From Gyrodactylus bullatarudis (lineage: Eukaryota; Platyhelminthes; Monogenea; Gyrodactylidea; Gyrodactylidae), in NCBI GenBank assembly GCA_012064415.1, contig SSNU01000104.1, positions 124,001 to 188,000 on the forward strand: a DNA stretch of 64,000 bases, in the 5' to 3' direction. Of the stretch, positions 58,601 to 64,000 are shown piece by piece. The position numbers and the translations under genes were made by a program. Position 1 is the first letter of the stretch. The number at the start of each line of letters is the position of its first letter. A model generated the notes under the pieces. That model saw nothing but the letters and a program-made list of their open reading frames with translations, searched no databases and was not told where the DNA came from.

Positions 58601-59705
58601 TCCTGATTTTCTGTCACTCGAACAGATCATTTGTATAGAGAAAGATTGGCTATTCTCTTCTCTCCCCATATAATAGGGATAAATATCTATTTTGAGTTTA
58701 TCTAGAGAGAAGAAAAGGTATTATTAATTCTAATTAAGGATCTGTGTACTCTTATAATTGTAAATCAGATAAATACTGATTACTCTAATCTGCTAAAGTT
58801 CGTAAATAATTTAAATGAACTAGATATAAAAGGTGTAGAGAGATGGAAACTCTCTGACAGGTCACCCATTAACTAATAATATAGTGTAGTACCCTATAAA
58901 TTGTTTATGCATTATAATAGCTATAGCTTGCTCAAAGTAATAGAAAGTATAACGCGCGATGGACTTTAATGATTTTCCCCTTTTAACAATTTTTAAAAAT
59001 TTACTAGAATACGCCCTATCTAAGTAAGGAGATTCCAACCGAAAGATCAAAGAAAATCTTTTATTAAATCTATAAATTTATCTATCTCGACTGAAAATAT
59101 AGAAAACATTATGAAGAAAGAAAACTCACTTAAAACTGTTACATTAAAGTTTTCTCTGCCAGAACAGTAATACAGGCCAGAATTTTCTTGTGTTACTTCT
59201 TTGATTGATAATAATCCTTTTGATTCATCAAGAGAAAATTCGTTTTCTCTCTTTGACATCTTATTGGGAAATTCGATAAACTGAGAATAATTCAACGGGC
59301 ATAAAAGTATGAGTTGATCCTGGATGCGAACATAGACATTTTTAGGAGATGGCCATCGAGAGTCATAGAAATCTATGATTATTATTTACAAATCTTACTT
59401 TTGAGAGGGATGATAAGAGAGAGGTTTGATTTTACCTGAGAATTTTTATAATCATCTGTGAAGTTAACTTCTATTGTTTTATTTCCAATAAGATTTTTAG
59501 TCCAGATACGAGAAGGAAAGCACTTAGGCAGTAATACTCCTGAAAGATCTAATTGCAATTCTTCTACATGATTTGTGTGATCGTTTGCCAGTAAAGTTGG
59601 AAAGGTTACTGCTTTTTTAAAAATTGAGTTGGAGCATAGTTTTTCCGATTGGTATTTAAATATTAAAATGAAAATAAGAGTCAGTTGTAATCTTGGAAAC
59701 TGCAT
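18939..59705 (-). CDS. Type I transmembrane receptor with Ig-like and two FN3 domains, 12 exons
   Basis: Phase-consistent exons: 59705-59399, 59372-59130, 58701-58525, 48383-48231, 45003-44938, 44382-44168, 42416-42243, 41899-41750, 41550-41443, 39569-38903, 20802-20483, 19646-18939. Together they give 3288 nt, 1095 residues, without an internal stop. Order: signal peptide; a divergent first Ig-like segment; an Ig domain (Cys pair LILLCP..LYYCSG); a second Ig domain (MICSS..SYQC); a linker exon; FN3-1 (LMLRW..VSEWSNEVSF); FN3-2 (IILEWSMP..YEIVVYAL); a membrane helix at about 545-569; and a ~525-residue tail without a kinase. Ig plus two FN3 domains plus a kinase-less tail resembles the Ihog/CDON/BOC hedgehog co-receptors, and the FN3-1 pattern is similar, but a cytokine-receptor-like or netrin-receptor-like protein is not excluded. 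Introns of 10.1 and 18.1 kb carry most transposons in the window, yet all splice sites remain. Expression and exact family are inferred. Confidence 0.75.
19955..20350 (+). repeat. Interspersed repeat, copy A (inverted partner at 57640-57975)
   Basis: Begins around CATTAGGGTAATACAAAATT with CGAACAATG further in and ends beyond TTGGCGCGTGTTC. The same order of words is found inverted at 57640-57975. No coding potential. It is in the last intron of the receptor gene. Probably a short non-autonomous element. Confidence 0.55.
20483..20802 (-). CDS. Receptor exon 11: cytoplasmic tail
   Basis: 320 nt, acceptor TACTTTTCAG at the phase left by exon 10 and a GTGAGT donor in phase 0. Ser/Asn/Gln/His-rich, low complexity, with several tyrosines (QNYSYQF contains a YxxQ). 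No domain is recognised. It is assigned to the receptor by phase agreement, strand and composition. Confidence 0.6.
22165..22990 (+). mobile_element. Penelope-like element (copy 2), internally deleted
   Basis: Matches the PLE at 31440-35320. It contains MVSLDVSSQFPSIPIEENL, then a broken RT fingers/palm with YIRYVDDTF, the catalytic YVDD box. A deletion of roughly 350 bp then joins MKPT to the region FMKLNFKSDG. Frameshifts follow, and the GIY-YIG remnant CECGASYIGRTIRKLSSRS is still readable. The 3' tail ends in TTTTTTCAGC as in the other two copies. Non-functional. Confidence 0.8.
23575..24300 (-). mobile_element. Mariner (Tc1/mariner superfamily) transposase, decayed
   Basis: Minus-strand fragments in order: VQKWYGLFKNGKTNFDDEPR (HTH-proximal WxxxFKxG..DDE.R.GRP block), a stop, then ITTDEKCIFL (first catalytic Asp), FLQDNSRPH (second Asp), and, after a frameshift near 23630, HPPYSPDLFPTD (third Asp of the D,D34D triad). 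At least one stop and one frameshift break the frame. The cut-and-paste enzyme is therefore inactive. Terminal inverted repeats were not located. Confidence 0.8.
24970..25340. repeat. Foldback/MITE-family copy, diverged
   Basis: Shares with the family the block CATTGATTTTTAAATAGTGAAAATGATC, the spurious reading GVGFRLLDHFHYLKINE, and an end near CATAGATTCCCAACATCATATAAAACAACTT. Both inverted arms are present in eroded form. Confidence 0.5.
26105..26776. repeat. Foldback/MITE element, best preserved copy
   Basis: 672 bp. The first ~145 bp (AAAGTTGGTTGATATGAAG, TTCGGAATCTATGATTTTTA) return almost perfectly inverted in the last ~140 bp, ending CTTCATATCAATTAGCTTT. The flanks read TA before AAG and TA after CTT, consistent with the TA target duplication of Tc1/mariner-type elements. 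No transposase is encoded. Related copies lie throughout the window. Confidence 0.75.
26929..27065 (+). mobile_element. Candidate tRNA-derived SINE
   Basis: GAACGAGGCGTAGTGGTATC at 26931-26950 resembles an A box (GGCGTAGTGG) and GGTTTGAGACTGG at 26991-27003 resembles a B box, with 45 nt between them, as in RNA polymerase III type 2 promoters. A T-rich run and TTTTGTTAGAC follow at about 27026-27039. The same TTTTTGTTAGAC occurs at the 3' end of the LINE fragment at 31192, which would fit a SINE using a LINE tail. The tRNA cloverleaf is not intact. Confidence 0.45.
27225..29400 (+). mobile_element. Non-LTR retrotransposon (LINE), 5'-truncated, one frameshift
   Basis: An endonuclease C-terminal part with ILGDFNIPSVDN (27273 onward, readable from about 27225) is followed by a linker and reverse transcriptase. 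A frameshift lies near 27940; the second frame runs to 29269. RT blocks: ITPIPKSKKYSNFSDLRPIS, QHGFIRSKSTCSN, FIDLSKAFDRL, SGVPQGSSLGPLLFNL and KYGDDIKI (the [FY]xDD catalytic box, here YGDD). A Jockey/CR1-like clade is likely from the APE-type endonuclease and these blocks, but the clade is not settled. T/C-rich coding composition differs from neighbouring genes. The 5' end is missing, as usual after incomplete reverse transcription. Confidence 0.85.
30165..30375. repeat. Foldback family copy, second subfamily
   Basis: Begins TTAATTAATATGAAGATGGG and ends CCCAACTTCATATTTATTAG, with GGGCCTCTTTC-like inner words in the reverse sense, matching the right end of the copy at 2030-2570 (AACTAGGTGTA). 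About 210 bp, no coding capacity. Confidence 0.5.
30985..31300 (+). mobile_element. LINE 3'-end fragment
   Basis: FKKFSESHSLTNNNNYLRN and FELSDCDDLTNLK correspond to the C-terminus of the LINE at 27225-29400 (LSDCDNLYDLK). It ends in a T-run with TTTGTTAGACG at about 31187-31203. It is a short 5'-truncated insertion. Confidence 0.65.
31926..33973 (+). mobile_element. Complete piggyBac transposon with TTAA flanks
   Basis: 2048 bp. The left terminus CCCTCGCCCTGGATAT is exactly inverted at the right (ATATCCAGGGCGAGGG). TTAA directly flanks both sides (31922-31925 and 33974-33977), the piggyBac target-site duplication. Subterminal palindromes GGGTCCAATTGGACCC (31943-31958), GGGGTCCATATGGACCCC (32131-32148) and a near-palindrome at 33915-33932 probably bind the transposase. 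With an intact transposase gene inside, the element looks structurally complete. It sits inside the RT gene of a PLE. Confidence 0.93.
32236..33855 (+). CDS. piggyBac transposase, intact
   Basis: 539 residues, single frame. The N-terminus is acidic (EEDFTETEVEGDESDEDPD), as in many piggyBac proteins. The catalytic DDD triad is visible: MTVDEQLVGFRGR (Asp229), TITSDNFFTS (Asp307) and KGGVDTLDQL (Asp403, with Asp406). Spacings of 78 and 96 residues fit the family. Also present is the insertion-domain-like NYSCRRSTKRWPL. The C-terminus is a cysteine-rich zinc-binding domain (RCHLCDRS, HCVKCHKCVCEDHY, CDQC) that in piggyBac recognises the element end. It cuts and pastes the element at TTAA in the nucleus. 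No disabling change is seen. Confidence 0.95.
   Translation: MSQEKDVSLTLENESIRENDFQSSDSEEEDFTETEVEGDESDEDPDMDISFGPIILSKCGNIQYHKRNNITRTPKQNIFTPKGHPGLTKSSRGKCTQLEFFQLFITPSMIKEIVNHTNNYMNTKNSKRSRISIIELRKWIGIVLYFGVVKQNNMDLEELWEDEHCYAFIKECMSYSRFSIIKQFLRFDNKITRGTGPARDKLAPFRLLFEEFVTNCRNSYIPSEQMTVDEQLVGFRGRFPFKVYIPSKPAKYGIKIWAICDSKNSYLCNAQIYIGREGTSPEKAQGERVVKELSYPFLNQGRTITSDNFFTSFDLAQYLLSKKTALVGTCRKSRKFLPTIFQGSKIEQGFIDYLFSGQVSVMRFGAKKNKPVVMLSSLHQNPNDSESKPEIIEYYNSTKGGVDTLDQLVGNYSCRRSTKRWPLTLFWNMIDLAALNAYKLYTIKWPEIMNTKQGSRRKYLKELAYQLMEVNNSEIRNSSLKRELNASKNLEEPPKKIAKRERCHLCDRSKDKKVRTHCVKCHKCVCEDHYSIFCDQCKD
35271..35305 (+). ncRNA. Candidate minimal hammerhead ribozyme in the PLE 3' region
   Basis: Core read 5'-3': ACCA (stem I), CTGATGA (conserved box), TC-CTTT-GA (2-bp stem II with a 4-nt loop), GAA, the palindrome ATGCGCAT (stem III, no loop), T as the cleavage-site H17, then TGGT pairing with ACCA. 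All invariant hammerhead positions I can check are present. Small hammerheads with tiny stem III are known in Penelope-like elements, where they can work as dimers. Activity is inferred. Confidence 0.55.
35410..35790 (+). mobile_element. LINE 3'-end fragment, degenerate
   Basis: Readable pieces LWVRRFAFLVKNSPSLI and the nucleotide block encoding LSDCDDLTNLKL in the LINE family, with stops between them. It ends near the TTGCTTGCAGACAC region. It directly follows PLE copy 3. Confidence 0.6.
35800..38870. other. Intronic DNA without recognisable genes
   Basis: AT-rich, part of the 18-kb receptor intron. Only weak interspersed-repeat similarity is seen (about 38100-38450 shares words such as CGAATTTTTATC and GGATCAAAATTAG-type blocks with 49980-50170). 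No exon-like stretch was found. Confidence 0.45.
38903..39569 (-). CDS. Receptor exon 10: transmembrane helix and membrane-proximal tail
   Basis: 667 nt. After a short juxtamembrane stretch comes LMFLIFGILLSFMFIFIAIC, a membrane helix, then CRGRIK as stop-transfer. A cysteine cluster (CQRFCLYGCCSC) directly follows and could be palmitoylated. Further on, APPPPMSPAPPPPPP is a profilin/EVH1/SH3/WW-type ligand. Tyrosines are present but no kinase domain. The exon ends in phase 1 at a GTGAGT donor and joins exon 11 across an 18-kb intron. Confidence 0.8.
40275..40788. repeat. Foldback/MITE element
   Basis: 514 bp. AAAGCTAATTGATATGAAG at the left is inverted at the right (CTTCATGTTAATCAACTTT). 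The next ~80 bp, including ATCTATGATTTTTACGAAAA, also pair with the right arm. TA flanks both ends. It lies in the receptor intron between exons 9 and 10. Confidence 0.7.
41443..45003 (-). CDS. Receptor exons 5-9: linker and two fibronectin type III domains
   Basis: Exon 5 (45003-44938, 66 nt) is a hydrophilic linker. Exons 6 (44382-44168) and 7 (42416-42243) form FN3-1 with PPRIDKI, LMLRWKDN, KVQIEYQI, APGFSYQMRIAV and SEWSNEVSF. Exons 8 (41899-41750) and 9 (41550-41443) form FN3-2 with IILEWSMPL, KYYMILCRE, SYEIVVYAL and FSDVSF. All four exons from 6 to 9 end in phase 0 and have clean GT..AG borders. The introns here hold one deletion-type foldback element only upstream of exon 5. Confidence 0.75.
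45235..45473. repeat. Foldback/MITE element, internal deletion derivative
   Basis: 239 bp. The left arm is nearly identical to that of 26105-26776 through TTTGGCGCCAAAATCCC and then jumps straight to a 35-bp right terminus (CATAGATTCCCAACTTCATA). TA flanks. The similarity of the left arm suggests recent spread. Confidence 0.7.
45995..46480. repeat. Foldback family copy, diverged
   Basis: AATATGAAGATTGGAATTTA at the left and family inner words (TTTTGATCACTATGATCGC, AAAAAATGGGAATTTGGCGC) at the right, with poorer arm pairing. Confidence 0.45.
46600..46930 (+). mobile_element. Tc1-like transposase N-terminal relic
   Basis: From about 46628 the frame reads MSRKQYSENIRGRVIDLYQR, the typical start and first helix-turn-helix of Tc1-type transposases, and then WSLQIESSYPERVYLDD before stops. 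A later frame gives RYSPQVLRKE. No catalytic domain remains. Confidence 0.5.
48231..48383 (-). CDS. Receptor exon 4: second half of the second Ig domain
   Basis: 153 nt between a TTTCTTTCAG acceptor and a GTGAGTG donor, phase 1 on both sides. It encodes SSVIVSSDEDLESYQC and then SAQPKRSQLHIL, the E-F-G strands with the second Ig cysteine. It is isolated by introns of 10.1 kb upstream and 3.2 kb downstream. Its donor sits about 50 bp from a foldback-repeat end (AAAGCTAGTCGATATATATG at 48181). Confidence 0.7.
48447..48790. repeat. Foldback family copy, partial
   Basis: CTAAAGTTGGTTGATACAAG start, then inner blocks CATTTTTTTGAACTTTGAGC, GATTTGAAAGTGG and CTTGTCTAATTTTGATCCTC shared with 26105-26776. 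The right arm is missing or lost. Confidence 0.5.
49585..49930. repeat. Foldback family copy, diverged
   Basis: Shares AAGAAATCAAATTTGATCGA-type words and inner blocks with the copy at 30165-30375 and inverted inner words toward 49930. Ends are indistinct. Confidence 0.4.
50512..50605. repeat. Perfect 39-bp inverted repeat (hairpin) with 16-nt loop
   Basis: The left arm 50512-50550 (starting ATAGATTGACTATAACGTTG) is exactly inverted at 50567-50605, separated by ATACCAGGAGACAACA. The arms are richer in G and C than the surrounding DNA and show no mismatch. It could be a small hairpin-RNA source, a microsatellite-like foldback, or an assembly artefact. No second copy was noticed in the window. 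Confidence 0.9.
57640..57975 (-). repeat. Interspersed repeat, copy B
   Basis: Inverted relative to 19955-20350. It contains GAACACGCGCCAAGATTTTT, TTGCAACATTTTGAATAAAA and ends AACATTGTTCGGGG..TATTACCCTAATATAT. Same class as copy A. Confidence 0.55.
58525..59705 (-). CDS. Receptor exons 1-3: signal peptide and Ig-like region
   Basis: Exon 1 (59705-59399) begins MQFPRLQLTLIFILIF, a signal peptide, and has N-glycosylation sites (NKT, NFT, NLS). It joins exon 2 (59372-59130) across a 26-nt intron; the join makes SNLSLIIPLKNFYDSRWPSP, a natural Ig strand and domain linker. Exon 2 carries an Ig domain with QDQLILLCPL and ENSGLYYCSG. Exon 3 (58701-58525) begins the next Ig domain (FSIQMICSS). Its phase-1 end fits exon 4 10 kb away, restoring STEYLVSSVIVSSDEDL. 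Confidence 0.75.
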
Positions 59706-60097
59706 AACACAATTACTATAAGATATTTTTCATGATTTCCAATTTGACTGATCAGCACCAAATGAAAAGAATTTGAATATCTGGAAAGAAATAGTTTAAA
59801 CAAAATTCTTTTATCAAATTTCCATAAATATATATATTCTGCAAGTATATTTATTTATCTTATTTTAAAACCACCACATGCATTTTAAATATGTATTTTT
59901 TGAAAATATTGAAAAGAACGTTTTAAATTTAACGATAAAATATCATTCAATTTATACTAAATTGATGTTATATTTATCCTCAACGTCGTAGAAAAACACA
60001 AAATAATGCAGAATACACGAACAAGAATAATTATATCTCAAAATCTCTTGAGAAAGGAGTAAATTCATTTATGATATGATGATTTCTTCATTTCTCA
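59706..60097. promoter_or_regulatory. Divergent promoter interval between the receptor and LRR genes
   Basis: 392 bp between the minus-strand receptor ATG and the plus-strand LRR ATG, both encoding secreted-pathway membrane proteins. AT-rich with a TATATATA-like run near 59828-59835. Sharing of regulatory elements is inferred from distance only. Confidence 0.4.
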
Positions 60098-61426
60098 ATG
60101 ACCCTCCTTCGAGTCATCATCACTGTTGTTTTGATAAATTCCTTTTATATTACTTGTAATGAAATATCAAGAATTTGTGAGAATGATTGTGAATGCCGGC
60201 AAAATTTGGTCCAATGCAGAATACCCTCATATCGTCTACCCTTTTATTGCAATTCTGAGTGGAAGTCTCTTCTTCTCTTCATCCAAAAGACCTCTGAATA
60301 TCATCCGAGGGGTTTCTTTGAGGAAGTTTCCGGGACGATTCTCTACAACTGCTCCGATCTCCACTATTTGACGTTACTGAACAATTCACCCATTTCCCTA
60401 GTAATCGACCTTGCTCATCAGCTGCGATCTTTCAAACTACTCACGCGTATCTGGCTCAAGGGCATTCGCATTGTAATTTCCCAAGATGAGGCTATGCAGA
60501 ATAATTTGACTAGTCTAATTTTCGAGAACACAAACTTGAATCAAAATCTATTGAGGAGCGTCCTAACAACAGTGAATAATGAAACGCTAGCCAAGTTACA
60601 AATCATAGGCTCTGATCTAAACGATGAACTTGACTCAAAGGCTTTCAATCGAAATTTTGGAAATTTGGAGAAAGTCTACCTTATCAATGGAAAAGTTAAC
60701 AGGGTAAACTCCAACACCTTCAGGGGATGTCAGAATATTTCAATTTTGAAAATATCGGACAATGCCCTCTCAGGGAGTTTGGAGCATGCCCTTGGTATAA
60801 AATTGAGTCGAAAGACTGTTGAACACGGAGCCTTGATGTTTCTGGCAAACTTGAAGTTTCTAGACTTATCTGGCAACTTTCTCATTGGAATACGGTCCTC
60901 AGAATGGTCTGTTGTCATTGGAGGAGGCCATTTAGCTAGACTAAAAAGTCTTTCTCTAGCTAACAACATGATACGGTTCCTTGCAACAGAATCATTCATT
61001 GGTCTCAAGAGTCTGGAGACGATAGATCTTCGTGGAAATGAAGTCATCTCCAGTCCAAGGGAAATTAGTCATAGTGGAAGTGTGCTCCTTCAAAAAGGCC
61101 TACTGCCAGATGTTTTTCAACAAATAGGGAGATCATTCAAGAATCTGATGATCGATAATGGGACGATTGAATGTCTTTTACAACCAACATCGCATTCAGT
61201 TCACTATATGAGGTCTTATCGTCTATGCTCTGAGAGAAATGTGTCAAGCCCACCAGAGATAAGAGCCCCTGAAATCGGGGAACCAACCCATGAGGAGAAA
61301 CATTTTGAATATTTAAGTAGAATCCTCCTGTTCTGTTTGATTGTTGGATGCTTTTTCATTAGTTCCACCATGATCTTAATTTCTATCGTGATCATAATTA
61401 AGAGAAAGAAGTTTTTTATTGTATGA
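60098..61426 (+). CDS. Leucine-rich-repeat single-pass membrane protein
   Basis: Single exon, 442 residues. The signal peptide is LLRVIITVVLINSFYITC. A short cysteine cap (CENDCECRQNLVQC) resembles an LRR N-terminal flank. Degenerate LRRs follow, clearest as LKFLDLSGNFLIGI, LKSLSLANNMIRFLATESF and LKSLETIDLRGNEV. A Cys-containing C-terminal cap (near TIECLL..YRLC) precedes a membrane helix (LLFCLIVGCFFISSTMILI) and a tail of about eight residues (IKRKKFFIV). With almost no cytoplasmic part it is probably an adhesion or co-receptor type surface protein. The family is not identified; it is not Toll-like (no TIR). It runs divergently from the Ig/FN3 receptor gene and convergently with the Boule-like gene. 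Confidence 0.8.
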   Translation: MTLLRVIITVVLINSFYITCNEISRICENDCECRQNLVQCRIPSYRLPFYCNSEWKSLLLFIQKTSEYHPRGFFEEVSGTILYNCSDLHYLTLLNNSPISLVIDLAHQLRSFKLLTRIWLKGIRIVISQDEAMQNNLTSLIFENTNLNQNLLRSVLTTVNNETLAKLQIIGSDLNDELDSKAFNRNFGNLEKVYLINGKVNRVNSNTFRGCQNISILKISDNALSGSLEHALGIKLSRKTVEHGALMFLANLKFLDLSGNFLIGIRSSEWSVVIGGGHLARLKSLSLANNMIRFLATESFIGLKSLETIDLRGNEVISSPREISHSGSVLLQKGLLPDVFQQIGRSFKNLMIDNGTIECLLQPTSHSVHYMRSYRLCSERNVSSPPEIRAPEIGEPTHEEKHFEYLSRILLFCLIVGCFFISSTMILISIVIIIKRKKFFIV

Positions 61427-61728
61427 TCGTTTTTATGAATAAAATTTTTTTTAATTTTCTGTATTTCATTGACCCCTTCAACAGTGAAAAATTAATTGAG
61501 TAACAAGTAGAGCTTTCCACAAATAAAGGATAGTTTAGGTCAAAACATTTTGTAATAAATAGAAATTAATTTAGTAACGAGAAGAAGTGCTATGACCGTT
61601 TCTTAAAAATCTTTATTTCCAGTAAAATAGACTTTTAGAGACAACAATTGTATTTATTCTTACATAAATCATGTCCCGAATATCTCTCCTATCGCCATTG
61701 CTCAAAGATGACTGTTGAGATTATGAAG

Positions 61729-63034
61729 TTAGATTTCTCGGAAATTTTTATTGTTGTTGTTAACGTCTCCTGAAGCATTTCTTTGAGAACTAACTAACGA
61801 AGTCGATGGAACAGGAGCATATTGATCTGAAGAAATCAAAATATTCTCGAAAGCATTGAACAATTCTGATTCATTTCTCAGAGATAAAATTTCGCTTTGA
61901 TACTTTTCATTAATTCGAGAATTTTCTATTCTTGAATAATCCTCGTTTAGGGTTAAATTATAATTATTGTTCAAATCAGACAATTTGTTTGAATTTGTAC
62001 TAAACCCTGAATAAAATTCATTAATATGCTAACTTGTTGTGAAAATTAACTCCAGACAAAAGTTCTTGGTTTTTCTTCAGCCAGGAATCACTCTTCCAAA
62101 CATTCTTAGAAAATAAAAAATAAATTTAAGACTTGATCAGTTTGATGAATATTTGAAAAAAAAATTTAACAATCTTCGTTCCAATAGTTATAATTTTAGA
62201 GTTGAGCGCACTAAAATATCAACCGAACCATGATAATTTTAAAATATTTCTGCAATTATATACGCAAAATGAAGATTGATTATATACGCCACCCTAGAAC
62301 ACTGATCAAGAGGAATTTCGAAATAGACCAATCATAGAGGAGTTTAGATGAACAAACTTACATGTTGACTTTTATCCGGATAATTCTGTACAATCGGCAT
62401 TGATTTTATGACCTGAATTAAAATGTTAACTTGATTTTTCAATGAATCAATGTTTTCATGTATGCCTCTTATTTCTCGAAGACAATCAAAACAAAAGTTA
62501 TTCTTGCAGCAATCTGAAAAGTCTAGATAAAGAAGGATTTATTCTTAGGGGATAACTAACCGTCAACTAGGCGGTTTATGCCGGTATCAAAATGACTGGA
62601 CTCTTTGAAGGTTTTGAGAATGTCTTCCTCTTTCAGATCATATGAATCATTCTAAGATTAAATTATTTAATTAGATTAATTAATTTGAGAAAATACTGAT
62701 CTTTTCACTGCATAATTTATGTTGATTTTTCTATCTTTAATTTTCAAAGTTTCTGCCTACAAAAGATAAAATACCCAAGACTAACATCACGAGAGAGAAT
62801 TTTTTCTACAATACCATTTTCAAAAAATGTCACAAATCCATAATTTCCTTTGGGTACATTAGAGTGATCTTGTATTATCTTGACGTCTTTAACATTTCCA
62901 AAGGTTGAAAAGTAATTGTATAGGTCTTCTTGTTTGATCTTGTTTAAATGAAACCTATTAATTTCATGCTATAGACTTACAAATTCTTTAAGACCTCCAA
63001 CGAATATTCTATTTGGTATCGGTTTAAAGCTCAT
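61729..63034 (-). CDS. Boule/DAZ-family RRM RNA-binding protein
   Basis: Seven exons: 63034-62981, 62938-62786, 62756-62697, 62651-62561, 62522-62362, 62104-62034, 61999-61729 (introns 42, 29, 45, 38, 257, 34 nt), giving 286 residues. The RRM starts at once: PNRIFVGGL (RNP2), DLYNYFSTFGNVKDVKII, GNYGFVTF (RNP1), then AETLKIKDRKININYAVKR, which matches the Boule pattern ..AExLxYKDKKLNIGxAIRK. After the RRM a cysteine group (DFSDCCKNNFCFDCLREI) appears, then Asn/Ser-rich sequence. Boule proteins bind 3' UTRs and promote translation of meiotic mRNAs in the germline. The family is assigned from the RRM; an hnRNP A-like origin is the alternative. The last splice site (34-nt intron, acceptor TTTAG) was chosen to keep frame and is less certain. 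Confidence 0.78.
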
Positions 63035-63314
63035 AAATTGTTTTCTATCCTGCCTCGATAAACTTTAAAACATTAAGGAACAATTAGAGTTGTTTGACTC
63101 GTGAGAGAAATAAAAATAAAAAAGAAATTTTCTTCTCAATGCAATTGAAGAATGAAAAATCAATTTACTACTATTTCACATTTTTCATTCAGACTTATGT
63201 TCCTGAGAAGTTCTCAGTGAGAACATGGGTAGTAGTGTCCTAGTTTCTTTAAATCAACTTGAACAAGGAAGAAGTTGTTTTTAAGGAAATTATAATTCTT
63301 TTAATAAAATAAAA

Positions 63315-63932
63315 TCAGTGTGTTTCATCATAAGTATCTTTTAGTTTGTAGTTGGCAACATAGCCATCATTGTTATGAATGTCCTCTCTACCTTCAATTC
63401 CACGACCCTTACCAGAGGCGTCAAAGCGTTCTCTATGCGCTCCAGTATATTTTGATGTATCAGTAAGCCTGTCGGTACCAGGATTTGATGCAACTTTCTA
63501 GGAATGAATTTTTATCAATAAATTACTGTTGTTCCGGCCATGGAAGGTTCAGTTGCTCTGATTTTATTTTTCAACAAGTCAATAACTTGTTCCGGCGTTG
63601 ACTTATGCGTCCTAGCATATGCTGGCGCCAGGAAATTTACAAGAAAATCAATAAACTGATTATAGCTGATATCCCTTAAAAGAGTATTATTGCATCTCTT
63701 ACACCTTATTATTCCCCTTGTATCTTCTTAATTCTATATCGACATCATTTTGGTTCAAGGTTTTGTCAATAATCTTTGAATCAGCCATCATTTTACGTAT
63801 TGTCTTATCAGAGGCATTTTGTGAACCCTTTTTAGTAGAATCACAAAACTTTAAGAAAATCTCTTGAAGACTAATTGAGATGAAAGGGTTATCTATAATT
63901 CTAGCTTACTCAGAGTCACTTCTTCCTTGCAT
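63315..63932 (-). CDS. Tubulin polymerization-promoting protein (TPPP/p25)
   Basis: Four exons: 63932-63910, 63870-63703, 63674-63527, 63497-63315 (introns 39, 28 and 29 nt), giving 173 residues, close to TPPP3 (176). The p25-alpha domain: [40 protein letters not shown] (compare the CKDCxIIDGKxVTxTDVDI pattern), [10 protein letters not shown]. The diagnostic C-terminal part is [25 protein letters not shown] and [15 protein letters not shown]. It binds and bundles microtubules and in animals is linked to ciliated and neural cells. The start MQGRSDSD is short, as in TPPP3-type proteins. It lies 280 bp downstream of the Boule-like gene's start, same strand. Confidence 0.92.
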
Positions 63933-64000
63933 GACTGCTTCTTGTTTAATGAAAATTCATTCAAAAATTTTAGAGCGCGTAAAAAGTTTAAAATTATGAA

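Noticed and set aside
60730..61047. Minus-strand frame opposite the LRR gene
   Set aside because: Antisense shadow of the LRR coding sequence with no domain of its own.
1..64000. CRISPR arrays, prokaryotic operons, rRNA genes, intact tRNA genes
   Set aside because: No regularly spaced direct repeats, no Shine-Dalgarno-linked gene strings, no rRNA-like GC-rich conserved blocks. The only tRNA-like signal (26931-27003) lacks an intact cloverleaf.

Overview
This is strongly AT-rich nuclear DNA from an animal. The protein set is metazoan: a DAZ/Boule RNA-binding protein, TPPP/p25, GSKIP, PPM1G, a C2H2 zinc-finger protein, an Ig/FN3 receptor and an LRR membrane protein. The standard code fits everywhere. 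Most introns I could place by reading-frame logic are extremely short (26-54 nt, with GT..AG ends and often a GTTAGT-type donor). A few introns are enormous and packed with transposons. Species is not determined. Compact genes, tiny introns and fast-evolving proteins recall small parasitic or miniaturised lineages (dicyemids, orthonectids, some flatworms), but that is inference only.

Layout. 1-10.8 kb: mostly non-coding and repeat-bearing, probably an upstream intron of the next gene, with a few unassigned coding-like patches on the minus strand. 10.8-11.2 kb (+): last three exons of a PKA catalytic subunit. 11.6-12.9 kb (-): complete four-exon CDK1-type kinase with a PATSIRE helix. 13.0-14.9 kb (+): single-exon PPM1G phosphatase. 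15.0-15.3 kb (-): GSKIP. 15.6-16.9 kb (+): three-exon C2H2 zinc-finger protein. 18.9-59.7 kb (-): one 12-exon gene for a roughly 1095-residue type I membrane receptor with Ig-like and two FN3 domains and a long cytoplasmic tail. 60.1-61.4 kb (+): LRR membrane protein. 61.7-63.0 kb (-): Boule-like RRM protein. 63.3-63.9 kb (-): TPPP. Neighbouring genes mostly alternate in strand, giving close divergent promoters (CDK1/PPM1G 127 bp, GSKIP/zinc finger 267 bp, receptor/LRR 392 bp) and close tail-to-tail ends.

The large receptor introns are the accessory part. They hold three Penelope-like element (PLE) copies. One of these is split by an apparently intact piggyBac (TTAA duplication, 16-bp inverted termini, 539-aa transposase) and carries a candidate hammerhead ribozyme in its 3' region. 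They also hold a 5'-truncated LINE plus two LINE 3' fragments, a decayed mariner, a Tc1-like relic, a tRNA-like SINE candidate, an abundant foldback/MITE family with TA flanks, and an isolated perfect 39-bp hairpin. Functionally, the left cluster is protein-phosphorylation machinery (PKA-C, CDK1, PPM1G, and GSKIP, which in vertebrates anchors PKA and GSK3). The right part holds cell-surface proteins and germline/cytoskeletal genes. No operon-like organisation is evident.
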